From DAIPJH01 sp036770365 (GTDB lineage Bacteria; Pseudomonadota; Alphaproteobacteria; Rickettsiales; UBA998): a stretch of DNA of 64,000 nt. The notes under the pieces are model-generated. The model made no database searches and was not told where the DNA came from. It saw nothing but the letters and a program-made list of their open reading frames with translations. The stretch covers positions 62,001 through 126,000 of the forward strand of contig DAIPJH010000001.1 of NCBI GenBank assembly GCA_036770365.1, read 5' to 3'. This document shows, piece by piece, positions 1 to 7,725 of this stretch. The first letter of the stretch is position 1. Each line of letters begins with the position of its first letter. The translations under genes and the position numbers were made by a program.

Positions 1-74
1 TGCAGTGCAAAAGACATAGATATCACACTCGTATTTTCATCGCAAAAAATTACATACAAGCCCATATTGCCTGC

Positions 75-103
75 TTGACAGAGATTTACTCTACGCGCAT
101 CAT
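75..103 (+). promoter_or_regulatory. putative sigma-70 promoter for the carboxypeptidase gene
   Basis: A perfect TTGACA at 75-80 is followed after 17 bp by CATCAT (98-103), a 4/6 match to the -10 consensus. It lies about 95 bp upstream of the ATG at 199. Nothing else is recognisable in the first 198 bases. Inferred from consensus only. Confidence 0.4.
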
Positions 104-198
104 AAAAGGATAAAATCTCTGGCAGATTCACATAAAATACTTCATCTTGCTCTGTATTTCATTGTGGTTTGTGATATAATGTTCTTTTGGAGGATAGG

Positions 199-1692
199 AT
201 GCGGCGTTTTGTAGTCTTGTTATGTGTACTTGTCTTCGCCTTTTCACATACGGCAGAAGCAAAAACTAAAAAGCACAAAAAACACGCCGCTGCGCAAAAT
301 GTCAGTCGTCAAGTGGCAACAGGCACATCTTCTGCTTCTAGAGGCAATCCACGCCATGCTGCGCTGATCATCAACGCCGACACAGGTCAGGTTTTGCTCG
401 ATGAAAATGCAAATGCTATCCGTTACCCAGCGTCACTAACCAAAATGATGACACTCTACCTCGCTTTTGACGCACTGAAAACGGGTAAGCTCAAATGGAA
501 TCAGATGCTTCCTGCTTCCTCTTTGGCTGCTGCGCAGCCTCAAACCAATGTCTTTTTAAATGAAGGTGATCGCATCAGTGTGCAGACCTGTGTCCTTGCT
601 CTGATTGTACGATCAGCCAATGATGCTGCTTATGTGCTTGCGGAAGCACTCGGTGGCAACAAAGAGAATTTTGCTGCTATGATGACATCAAAAGCTCGCC
701 AACTTGGTATGAAAGATACCGTCTTTCGTAACCCCAACGGTTTACCTGATAAAAATCAAATCACAACGGCAATGGATATGGCCAAGCTTGGTATGGCTCT
801 TCGCCGTGATTTCCCTGCTTATTACCCTATGTTCAAAACTCAGGAATTTTCATTTAATGGACGTCATTATACAGGTCACAATCGTGTACTTAACCGCTTA
901 GACGGCGTGGATGGTATCAAAACAGGATATATTGGTGCATCAGGATTTAATCTTGTCAGCTCCATCAAAAAGGACGGCGTCAATTTGGTGGGAGTGGTCA
1001 TGGGTGGTCGCAGCGGCGCGGAACGTGATAATTACATGGTGTCTATTTTAAAGAAACATTATGACCAACAATACGCACTGTTACATAATGCCACGCAGCC
1101 AGTACAGATGGCACAACAGACACATAAACCTTCTGTGCTTGCACGTGTAGCCGCAGCAACGCTCATCTCCGAAGCGCATGCTGATGAGATCAAGGCGACG
1201 GCAACAACATCCCAAATCACCACCAAACCCGCAACGACTACGCCAACTGCTCCCACAGCGACGACACATAACGCTACTCCTGCCTCCTCAGCACCAAGCC
1301 TAACTATTGCCGTTGCTCCTGTAGCTGTAGCTGTAGCTACACCCACTCCAACACAACCTCGCCCCAACACACTGGATCATCAATTAGCAAACCTTGCGGG
1401 AAAAACGGCGAGTATCTCACAAACAAGCGGCGCAGAGACGGCTAAACCTTGGGGCATTCAAATTGGTGCGTATAAAGACAAAGCTTCTGCCAAACAGGCA
1501 ATTCACAAAGTCCTCTCTATGGTTGGGAAAAACGTCAGCAACCCTTCAGTTGCTATTGCCTCTGAAGGCAAAAAAGGGAAAGCGATTCACCGCGCTCGCC
1601 TAGGCAATCTCACCCGCAAAGAAGCACAGAGCGCGTGTCAGAAATTACAGGCAGCAAACAGCCCGTGCTTTGCTTTGATGGTCAGTAATTAG
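199..1692 (+). CDS. serine-type D-alanyl-D-alanine carboxypeptidase with C-terminal SPOR domain
   Basis: A penicillin-binding protein of the PBP5/6 (S11) family, which trims the terminal D-Ala from peptidoglycan pentapeptides in the periplasm. The 497-residue product starts with a signal peptide (about 1-21). The three active-site motifs are visible: SLTK (79-82), SAN (139-141) and KTG (241-243). After a long Ala/Thr/Pro-rich linker (about 320-415) comes a SPOR-like domain beginning at KPWGIQIGAY, expected to bind denuded glycan at the septum. ATG at 199 is preferred over the in-frame TTG at 187 because GGAGG sits five to six bases before it. It converges with the next gene, with two bases between the stops. 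The PBP5+SPOR layout is common in alphaproteobacteria, so a role in division is likely. Which dac paralogue it is cannot be told. Confidence 0.92.
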   Translation: MRRFVVLLCVLVFAFSHTAEAKTKKHKKHAAAQNVSRQVATGTSSASRGNPRHAALIINADTGQVLLDENANAIRYPASLTKMMTLYLAFDALKTGKLKWNQMLPASSLAAAQPQTNVFLNEGDRISVQTCVLALIVRSANDAAYVLAEALGGNKENFAAMMTSKARQLGMKDTVFRNPNGLPDKNQITTAMDMAKLGMALRRDFPAYYPMFKTQEFSFNGRHYTGHNRVLNRLDGVDGIKTGYIGASGFNLVSSIKKDGVNLVGVVMGGRSGAERDNYMVSILKKHYDQQYALLHNATQPVQMAQQTHKPSVLARVAAATLISEAHADEIKATATTSQITTKPATTTPTAPTATTHNATPASSAPSLTIAVAPVAVAVATPTPTQPRPNTLDHQLANLAGKTASISQTSGAETAKPWGIQIGAYKDKASAKQAIHKVLSMVGKNVSNPSVAIASEGKKGKAIHRARLGNLTRKEAQSACQKLQAANSPCFALMVSN

Positions 1693-1694
1693 GA

Positions 1695-2702
1695 TTAACG
1701 AGCCGCTGTCTCAATAACTTCTCTTGGTGGATTTTCAGGGACAGATGGACGCCCTAAACTGCCTCCTACAGGGACAGAACCACCTCCATGTAAAGGCGTT
1801 TCTGGCTTTGCTCCTTGACTAGCACTACGTGCAACCGTTTGTGAATCTGGCTTTACTACGGGTGCAGATGTTTCTTCTTTCGGCATCACCACTGCGAAAG
1901 CTTGTGGCTGTTTACCTGCAAAACTCTCGGTGAAATATGCAAGTGTACCTGTAGTTTTACCGTTACTATCAAGTACAGGAGCATAAAGTGGTTTTTTGTC
2001 ATTGCTTGTATCGACAGCCCGCACTCCTGACACTGCCGCTGCAACCATCTCCGCTTGCATATAAGCATTCATCACCGCATCACGATCATCGCGTTGATCT
2101 GCGGGCAGTTTTTGGATGATTTGTGCCGCGGTATATTGCAACGTCCGATCATAAACACGCTGCGCTAGATCCTCTGGTTTTTTGGTAGAAAACGCACTAA
2201 AAAGTCCAATATTATCACTCATTCCTGCGGTCACAGCATCCTTTAACACAGCGGCAGTAATAATATTTTTTCCCTGTGCCGTATTAAAATTCTGTGCAAT
2301 CTCATGAAGAGGTTTATCTAACGCGCTGTTATCTTGTGAATATCTCCCCACAACATCTTTCAGTTTGCTCTCCTTATTCACCGCAGAGCTTATCCACAAC
2401 ACAATATCTTGCCATGTACGATTCAACCAACTCAAAGATTCTCTGCCTTGTGGTGTATTTTCAACTACTTGCTGCGTCATAGAGGCAAGCCCATTGCTCG
2501 CCCCCGTAATCACACTTTCTGGTAACAACGCACTCACCATAGGCAGCGCACTCGCAACCGTCCGCACAAGACCTGAGCTTGCCTGTTGCGTAACATATTG
2601 TGATGCATCCTTCACCCCATCAGATTGATTACTAAACCCATCAACAATGGATTGCAGAGCCTTTTTGCTAAGAACGGGATGTATTTGTATTTCATTCACC
2701 AT
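1695..2702 (-). CDS. unknown protein, PHO-box associated
   Basis: No family recognised. The 335-residue product has no clear signal peptide. A moderately hydrophobic stretch near the N-terminus (around VRTVASALPMVSALLPESV) is followed by mostly helical, charged sequence and a Gly/Pro-rich tail. ATG at 2702 is preferred; an in-frame TTG at 2723 would add seven residues but has no ribosome-binding site. A PHO-box-like site on the same strand (2754-2772) with TAGGAT 11 bp further on gives a good promoter. The gene is divergent from the 2903 gene, which has its own box, so both are probably induced together. Role unknown; a lineage-specific accessory or secreted protein is possible. Confidence 0.75.
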   Translation of the reverse strand: MVNEIQIHPVLSKKALQSIVDGFSNQSDGVKDASQYVTQQASSGLVRTVASALPMVSALLPESVITGASNGLASMTQQVVENTPQGRESLSWLNRTWQDIVLWISSAVNKESKLKDVVGRYSQDNSALDKPLHEIAQNFNTAQGKNIITAAVLKDAVTAGMSDNIGLFSAFSTKKPEDLAQRVYDRTLQYTAAQIIQKLPADQRDDRDAVMNAYMQAEMVAAAVSGVRAVDTSNDKKPLYAPVLDSNGKTTGTLAYFTESFAGKQPQAFAVVMPKEETSAPVVKPDSQTVARSASQGAKPETPLHGGGSVPVGGSLGRPSVPENPPREVIETAAR

Positions 2703-2753
2703 AGTAACTAATGTACCTACCAAATAGTTTACCGTGTCATCCTACCCCATTTC

Positions 2754-2772
2754 CATGACGGTTTGATGACAT
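2754..2772 (-). promoter_or_regulatory. PHO-box-like operator for the 2702 gene
   Basis: The minus strand reads ATGTCATCAAACCGTCATG: two GTCA half-sites 11 bp apart with the AAAC core of the PhoB operator. TAGGAT (2744-2739), a 4/6 match to the -10 hexamer, follows 11 bp after the second half-site, the spacing seen in E. coli phoA. The match is visible in the sequence; binding by PhoB is inferred. Confidence 0.65.
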
Positions 2773-2818
2773 ATCCACGTTTTTTTATCTTCTCTTTTTT
2801 ATCATAAATAATACCCCA

Positions 2819-2836
2819 AGTCATGAAACTGTAACA
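2819..2836 (+). promoter_or_regulatory. PHO-box-like operator for the 2903 gene
   Basis: AGTCATGAAACTGTAACA matches the PHO box except for GTAA in place of the second GTCA. A weak -10-like TAGTGT (2846-2851) lies 10-11 bp downstream with an upstream TG. The divergent partner box lies 47 bp away on the other strand, so this is a two-sided control region. Confidence 0.5.
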
Positions 2837-2902
2837 AAGACATGCTAGTGTTGGAAAGTGAAGAACTCTATTAACTTGATGCTATAAGGCGTACAACCGC
2901 AC

Positions 2903-4699
2903 ATGACGGATAGCTCTACAAACAATTACGGCGAAATTGCCAACCTGCTTAAGCAGGCGCAGAGCGAGCGTGAACGCTCCCATCGCAGCGGCAAGGAAGA
3001 GCAGGACGTCAAAATTCTTGGAGGACTTTTTGAGGTCTCTCCTACCATTGCGAACTTCATGCGCATTGGGTACAAAGGTTACCTTGAAAAATTTATCAGT
3101 AAGGGCGGTGAAGACTGGATTCGGAACAACGGGTCCAAACTTTTCAAGAATTTTACCAGTAACACCGCTAAGGCAGAAGATATTGCGGCTAAGGCGGGTA
3201 ATGTCTTTGGATGGGGATGGTTACTTTCAGAGCCTCTGACTGGTGTCTATCATACTGTCACACAATACGCCGCAGACCGTCAAGAACTTGCGAAGCAATT
3301 ACAACCTCTCACGACATCTCATAGCGAAAAGAGCCATAAATTTGGAGTTGGAAGTTATAAAGATAATGAAATGGTACAGCATGAAATGGAGCGTATCAGT
3401 ACGAAATTTCGCCGTAATTTTGCAACTGATGTGATTGCCAGTTCTTTTAACTTTGTACCACAAGCGATTTTAAAAAAACGCGATCAATTTGCACGCCTCA
3501 ACCCCGAGCAAGCCAAAGAAGCTAAACCCTTTATCAATGATGAATTCATGGATAAGGTGATGATTCCCGCCGCTGCATTACTTGGAAATGAGCTAAAAAA
3601 CTCCACCCAAAAGAAAAATATAAAAGGCAAAAACAAAGAAACCGCTCTCGCAAAAACATTGCGTCTATGCGATGAGATCGACCAACGTGGTTCGATTACG
3701 CGCATGGATGGCAAGGCACTCGACGATTATATCGAAGATATTTTTCAAACCCATCAAGTCGATATGGGGCGAAAACCAATAGGTGAGCGTTATGAAGAAG
3801 ATTTAGACTATGCAGCAAAAGAAATTGCCAAAGCGATTTCAACAGGAAAACTACACCCAATGGCACTGATTGATATCGTCGGTGACGGCATGATCGTCCG
3901 CCATGAAGGCAAGTCTATTGCATCGCGTGCAGAGGTCAAAGACGTATTATTTAATCTCAGCAGCCAAATCCCTGCGCATTATGAGATTGATGTTGACAAA
4001 TACATGAGCGAATCAACGCATACCAAAGAGGACTTATCTCATTTATTAGAAACTATGAATCCGCATTCGCGAGATTTGCTCGCGTCACTCATCCCTGATG
4101 AAGTATTAAAACATCTTGGTTGGAAAGCTGAAGACATCAAAAATGTTCATGAACGTACCGAGAAAACCCTAGCAAAAGACTTGCAAGCGGTGGTGCTGGA
4201 TCTGGCAGCGCAGCCTGATGAGGTACTTCACAGCTATAAACTACAAGACAAAGAAATTGCTTTGCTACGCAAAGTTGCTGAAGAAAGCAAAACCAAAGGC
4301 ACAAGCTCTGTGCTTGCAGCCATCAGTACCTTTGGTGAATTCCGCAAAGGGATTGAATGGCCAGTGGTCAACGCGAAGCAATATTGGGAAGATGTCGCGG
4401 CTGGAAAAATCAAAGTGGGCAAAGTGATAACCAAAGTCGACCATTCCACCGAAGAAAAAGAAAAGCCAAGTCATGTCGAGCGTCTCTTGAGTTCACAACC
4501 ATCTAAGCGCGAAACTAACAAACAAGATGGTGATGAATATCCTAAGGACAAAACCGTCTCTTCAACGTTTGATGATGAGGATGATGACCGCCACGTACAT
4601 CCACATACCAAGGGAAGACCTGATACTCTGGTACATAGTGCCATTCACCATAAAACGACGCAGGCATCACACGTAGTGGGACATAACACAGCGCACTAA
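2903..4699 (+). CDS. large unknown protein with His-rich tail, PHO-box associated
   Basis: No family recognised. The 598-residue protein is largely charged and helical, with no signal peptide and one short hydrophobic patch near residues 100-115 (AGNVFGWGWLLSEPLTGVY). Residues from about 530 on are disordered-looking, acidic and then His-rich (several His-X-His and His-His pairs). The start has AAGG (2886-2889) about 13 bases upstream. It stands alone: the divergent neighbour and the next gene (valS, convergent) give no operon context. Size, lack of export signal and a PHO-box promoter suggest a lineage-specific cytoplasmic or secreted protein. A secretion effector is one option, without direct proof. 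The His-rich tail recurs in the 59488 gene. Confidence 0.75.
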   Translation: MTDSSTNNYGEIANLLKQAQSERERSHRSGKEEQDVKILGGLFEVSPTIANFMRIGYKGYLEKFISKGGEDWIRNNGSKLFKNFTSNTAKAEDIAAKAGNVFGWGWLLSEPLTGVYHTVTQYAADRQELAKQLQPLTTSHSEKSHKFGVGSYKDNEMVQHEMERISTKFRRNFATDVIASSFNFVPQAILKKRDQFARLNPEQAKEAKPFINDEFMDKVMIPAAALLGNELKNSTQKKNIKGKNKETALAKTLRLCDEIDQRGSITRMDGKALDDYIEDIFQTHQVDMGRKPIGERYEEDLDYAAKEIAKAISTGKLHPMALIDIVGDGMIVRHEGKSIASRAEVKDVLFNLSSQIPAHYEIDVDKYMSESTHTKEDLSHLLETMNPHSRDLLASLIPDEVLKHLGWKAEDIKNVHERTEKTLAKDLQAVVLDLAAQPDEVLHSYKLQDKEIALLRKVAEESKTKGTSSVLAAISTFGEFRKGIEWPVVNAKQYWEDVAAGKIKVGKVITKVDHSTEEKEKPSHVERLLSSQPSKRETNKQDGDEYPKDKTVSSTFDDEDDDRHVHPHTKGRPDTLVHSAIHHKTTQASHVVGHNTAH

Positions 4700-4750
4700 A
4701 ACTTCACTCTCCCCTTACAGGAAAAGAAGGTTAGATACGCCAAAACGAAA

Positions 4751-7279
4751 TCAAGCCACGTTCTCAGTAGATGCAAGGCGCATCGCCACACTATACACTG
4801 CATCTTCAGTCTGCATCACAATCTCATCCGAAGCAGGAGCGTCTGAAAATATAAGCTGAATGGCTGACGTTGCGGACTTCAAATCATCTGAAACACTTGG
4901 TAGCAATGCCCAAATACCTGCATCCACGCTGGCAGTCTTACCAACCACCATCTGCACCAAAGGCACTTTAATGGAAATATTACGCTCAGATTTAGCTTTT
5001 CGCACTAACTCCAACAACTCAACAGTCGTAATGCCAACCTTCTCAGCAAGTTCATCTACTGCATAATCGGCTGCTTTTGCCCACATGCCACGCGCATGAA
5101 GTGAGCCTGACGCTCTGTATTTATCTACAAACATTGTACTGAAAATTTCTTCGGTGATGTGCGGCACGAACGGCGCAAACAGACGCAAAACACCGTCTAA
5201 GCAATGATAGATAGTGTAGCACGCCGATTGCTGCGCAGCTTCGCCAAACTGACCGTAGGCACGCGCTTTCGCAAGTTCCAGATAGTTATCACAAAAATCA
5301 TTCCAGAAGAAATCTTCTGCCGCCACACGCGCATCACAATATTCATATTCGACAAAATCTTTCGTGGCTTTAGCAACTGCTTTATGTAAGCGCGAAATAA
5401 TCCATTTGTCGAGGGTTTCAGTAATCACGCCTGCCTTAATGTCTGCGGCTGCGGTCATCGGTGTTCCCTTTAAATGCGCAAGCTGCATCGAGGCAAATTT
5501 AGATGCATTCCAGATTTTATTGACGAGCTTATTACCGATTTTCAGTAAATCTTCGGAGAACGCCGTATCCGCCCCCATGCGCGAGGTCGAAGCCCAATAA
5601 CGCACGGCATCCGTCCCCTTCTCCTCAATTAATGCCACAGGCGTCACGACATTGCCCTTGGACTTGGACATTTTGGTTTTATCCGCCGCCAAACACCAAC
5701 CTGAGATCATCAGGTTTTTCCAAGGAATGGTGTTTTCATGCAGATGCGCTTTCACCAATGTATAAAACGCCCATGTACGAATAATCTCATGCGCTTGCGG
5801 GCGCAAATCCGCAGGGAAAAGCTGTGCGTGACGTTTAGCATCTACAGTAAACTCAGGCGAAATACCCTTCGATGATAATTGCGGCGACACCGAACTCGTC
5901 GCCCATGTATCCATCACATCGGCTTCGGCTTCCACTTCATCGCGCACATAACCTTTAGGCAAATCGACTAGAGGGTTGACTGGCAACTGATCCGCATCCG
6001 CAATCAGAATCTTACCTTCTTCCCCTGCCCGTTTTGAATACCAAACAGGAAACGGCACGCCAAAATAACGCTGGCGCGAAATACACCAATCCCAATTTAG
6101 CCCATCAATCCACTGATCCATACGGATTTTCATGTACTGTGGATACCAGTTACACTCGGCGGCTTTGGCTTTGAGTTGTTCCTTTTGATCCAACACCTTG
6201 ATGAACCATTGCTGGGTGGGCAAAATCTCCAGCGGTTCACCCGAACGCTCCGCGCATTTCACCGCATGGACGATGGGCTTTGATTCTACAAGGTCGCCAG
6301 ATTCCGCAAGCATTTCAAGGATCTTTGCGCGGGCATTAACGACTTTGAGACCATGCAAAGCTTCAGATTGTGGAAACTCAATCTTCCCATATTTATTTAA
6401 AATAAGTTTGGTTTCCAACTCATGCTTACGCCATTTCTCAATGTCCTTTTCATCACCAAACGTACAGCACATCATGATGCCTGTGCCTTTTTCTGGCTCA
6501 ACAGTGTCATCTTCCAAGATGGGTACGCGCACACCAAAGAGAGGGGTGATGGCGAATTTGCCTTTAAGATGTTGATAACGCGCATCCTCAGGATGATAGA
6601 AAATCGCCACGCAGGCAGGAATCATCTCTGGGCGCGTTGTGCCAATGACGATTGGTTCTGCACCATCTACCTTAAAGGTAATGTCGCTGAAATGGCTAGG
6701 AAGCTCTTTATCTTCCACTTCCGCTTGCGCAATCGCAGTTTGATCCACAGGATCCCATAGCATGGGTTGGAGCTTGCGATAGGCACGGTCTTTAGTGAAT
6801 AAATCAAGGAACGACATTTGCGAAATACGGCGTGAATCTTCGCTAATAGTCGAATATTCCTGCCGCCAGTCTACACTGAGCGCGGTGGAACTGAACAATG
6901 TCCGAAACTCAACCCGTGCCTCTTCCGCCACGCCTTGGCAAAGCTCGATGAATGCCTCACGGCTCATATCTGTGGCGCGGACTTTTTTGACCTTTTCCAC
7001 CAATCGCTCGGTCGGCAAACCATTATCATCAAACCCCATCGGGTAAAATACGGTCTTGCCCGCCATGCGCTGAAAACGCGCAATAAAATCTGCTTGGGTG
7101 TAGGAATAAATATGCCCCATGTGCAACATGCCTGATACTGTTGGCGGCGGGGTATCAATCACATAAGTATTTTCACGGCTCTGCGACTCATCCCAATGGT
7201 ATGTCCCCGCCTCCAGCCAATGCTGCTGCCAATGTTTTTCACGGGTTTTGTGCGTGTAATTACCTTCTAATGCCGCCAC
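4751..7279 (-). CDS. valS: valyl-tRNA synthetase, archaeal-type (type 2)
   Basis: Class I aminoacyl-tRNA synthetase charging tRNA-Val in the cytoplasm. The HIGH motif is HMGH (53-56) and KMSKSKGN lies near residue 535; the editing domain lies between them and the anticodon-binding domain follows. The N-terminal signatures IDTPPPTVSG and YPMGFDDNGLPTERLVEK are those I know from archaeal and Rickettsia-type ValRS, not the usual bacterial form. At 842 residues it is shorter than typical bacterial ValRS, consistent with lacking the C-terminal coiled coil. GTG start with GGGAG eight bases upstream. It is last in a minus-strand run of translation genes. Identity is very secure; the type assignment rests on remembered motifs. 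Confidence 0.97.
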   Translation of the reverse strand: MAALEGNYTHKTREKHWQQHWLEAGTYHWDESQSRENTYVIDTPPPTVSGMLHMGHIYSYTQADFIARFQRMAGKTVFYPMGFDDNGLPTERLVEKVKKVRATDMSREAFIELCQGVAEEARVEFRTLFSSTALSVDWRQEYSTISEDSRRISQMSFLDLFTKDRAYRKLQPMLWDPVDQTAIAQAEVEDKELPSHFSDITFKVDGAEPIVIGTTRPEMIPACVAIFYHPEDARYQHLKGKFAITPLFGVRVPILEDDTVEPEKGTGIMMCCTFGDEKDIEKWRKHELETKLILNKYGKIEFPQSEALHGLKVVNARAKILEMLAESGDLVESKPIVHAVKCAERSGEPLEILPTQQWFIKVLDQKEQLKAKAAECNWYPQYMKIRMDQWIDGLNWDWCISRQRYFGVPFPVWYSKRAGEEGKILIADADQLPVNPLVDLPKGYVRDEVEAEADVMDTWATSSVSPQLSSKGISPEFTVDAKRHAQLFPADLRPQAHEIIRTWAFYTLVKAHLHENTIPWKNLMISGWCLAADKTKMSKSKGNVVTPVALIEEKGTDAVRYWASTSRMGADTAFSEDLLKIGNKLVNKIWNASKFASMQLAHLKGTPMTAAADIKAGVITETLDKWIISRLHKAVAKATKDFVEYEYCDARVAAEDFFWNDFCDNYLELAKARAYGQFGEAAQQSACYTIYHCLDGVLRLFAPFVPHITEEIFSTMFVDKYRASGSLHARGMWAKAADYAVDELAEKVGITTVELLELVRKAKSERNISIKVPLVQMVVGKTASVDAGIWALLPSVSDDLKSATSAIQLIFSDAPASDEIVMQTEDAVYSVAMRLASTENVA

Positions 7280-7361
7280 GGTGCTGCTCCCTTAATATCC
7301 TAAAAATGGACAAGGAAGATACACGTTTACGCAGAAAATAAGAAGTTCTTTTTGTGAAAAA

Positions 7362-7670
7362 TCACATCCCGTTACAAAACACCGTATGCAACGCTTTAAG
7401 CATCTTCATAACATTTTCATCGCTGATGTAATAATAGATCTGCTGCCCTTGACGGCGAGTATCAACAATACCCTCTGCGCGCATACGTGCAAGGTGTTGT
7501 GACAAAGCTGATTGTGAGAGATCAACCTGCGATTCCAGATGGCTAACACACGCCTCTCCCTCAGATAAACGGCATAGCACCACCAGACGTGAAGGATGCG
7601 ACAACAACTTCATGTAAGTCGTTGCCTTCTCTGCCTTAAGGCGAAGCTGTTGTATATCTAGTGTCTCCAT
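7362..7670 (-). CDS. ArsR-family winged-helix regulator
   Basis: A small DNA-binding repressor of the ArsR/SmtB family, 102 residues from the ATG at 7670 (a TTG at 7721 would add 17 residues but looks less likely). The winged-helix core runs from KLLSHPSRLVVLCRL through the recognition helix SQSALSQHLARMRAEG (52-67) to the wing RRQGQQIYYYI. The classic metal-binding ELCVCDL motif is absent; instead there are Cys33, Cys41 and Cys99. A pair near 41 and the C-terminus resembles the thiol arrangement of BigR/SqrR-type persulfide sensors, so sulfur or redox sensing is a reasonable guess. It sits between pheT and valS, probably read through from upstream. The target is not visible. Confidence 0.85.
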   Translation of the reverse strand: METLDIQQLRLKAEKATTYMKLLSHPSRLVVLCRLSEGEACVSHLESQVDLSQSALSQHLARMRAEGIVDTRRQGQQIYYYISDENVMKMLKALHTVFCNGM

Positions 7671-7725
7671 GTGCTTGATAATATGCAAAAAATTAGCAGC
7701 ACACAAGTTATTTTTAGACAATACG

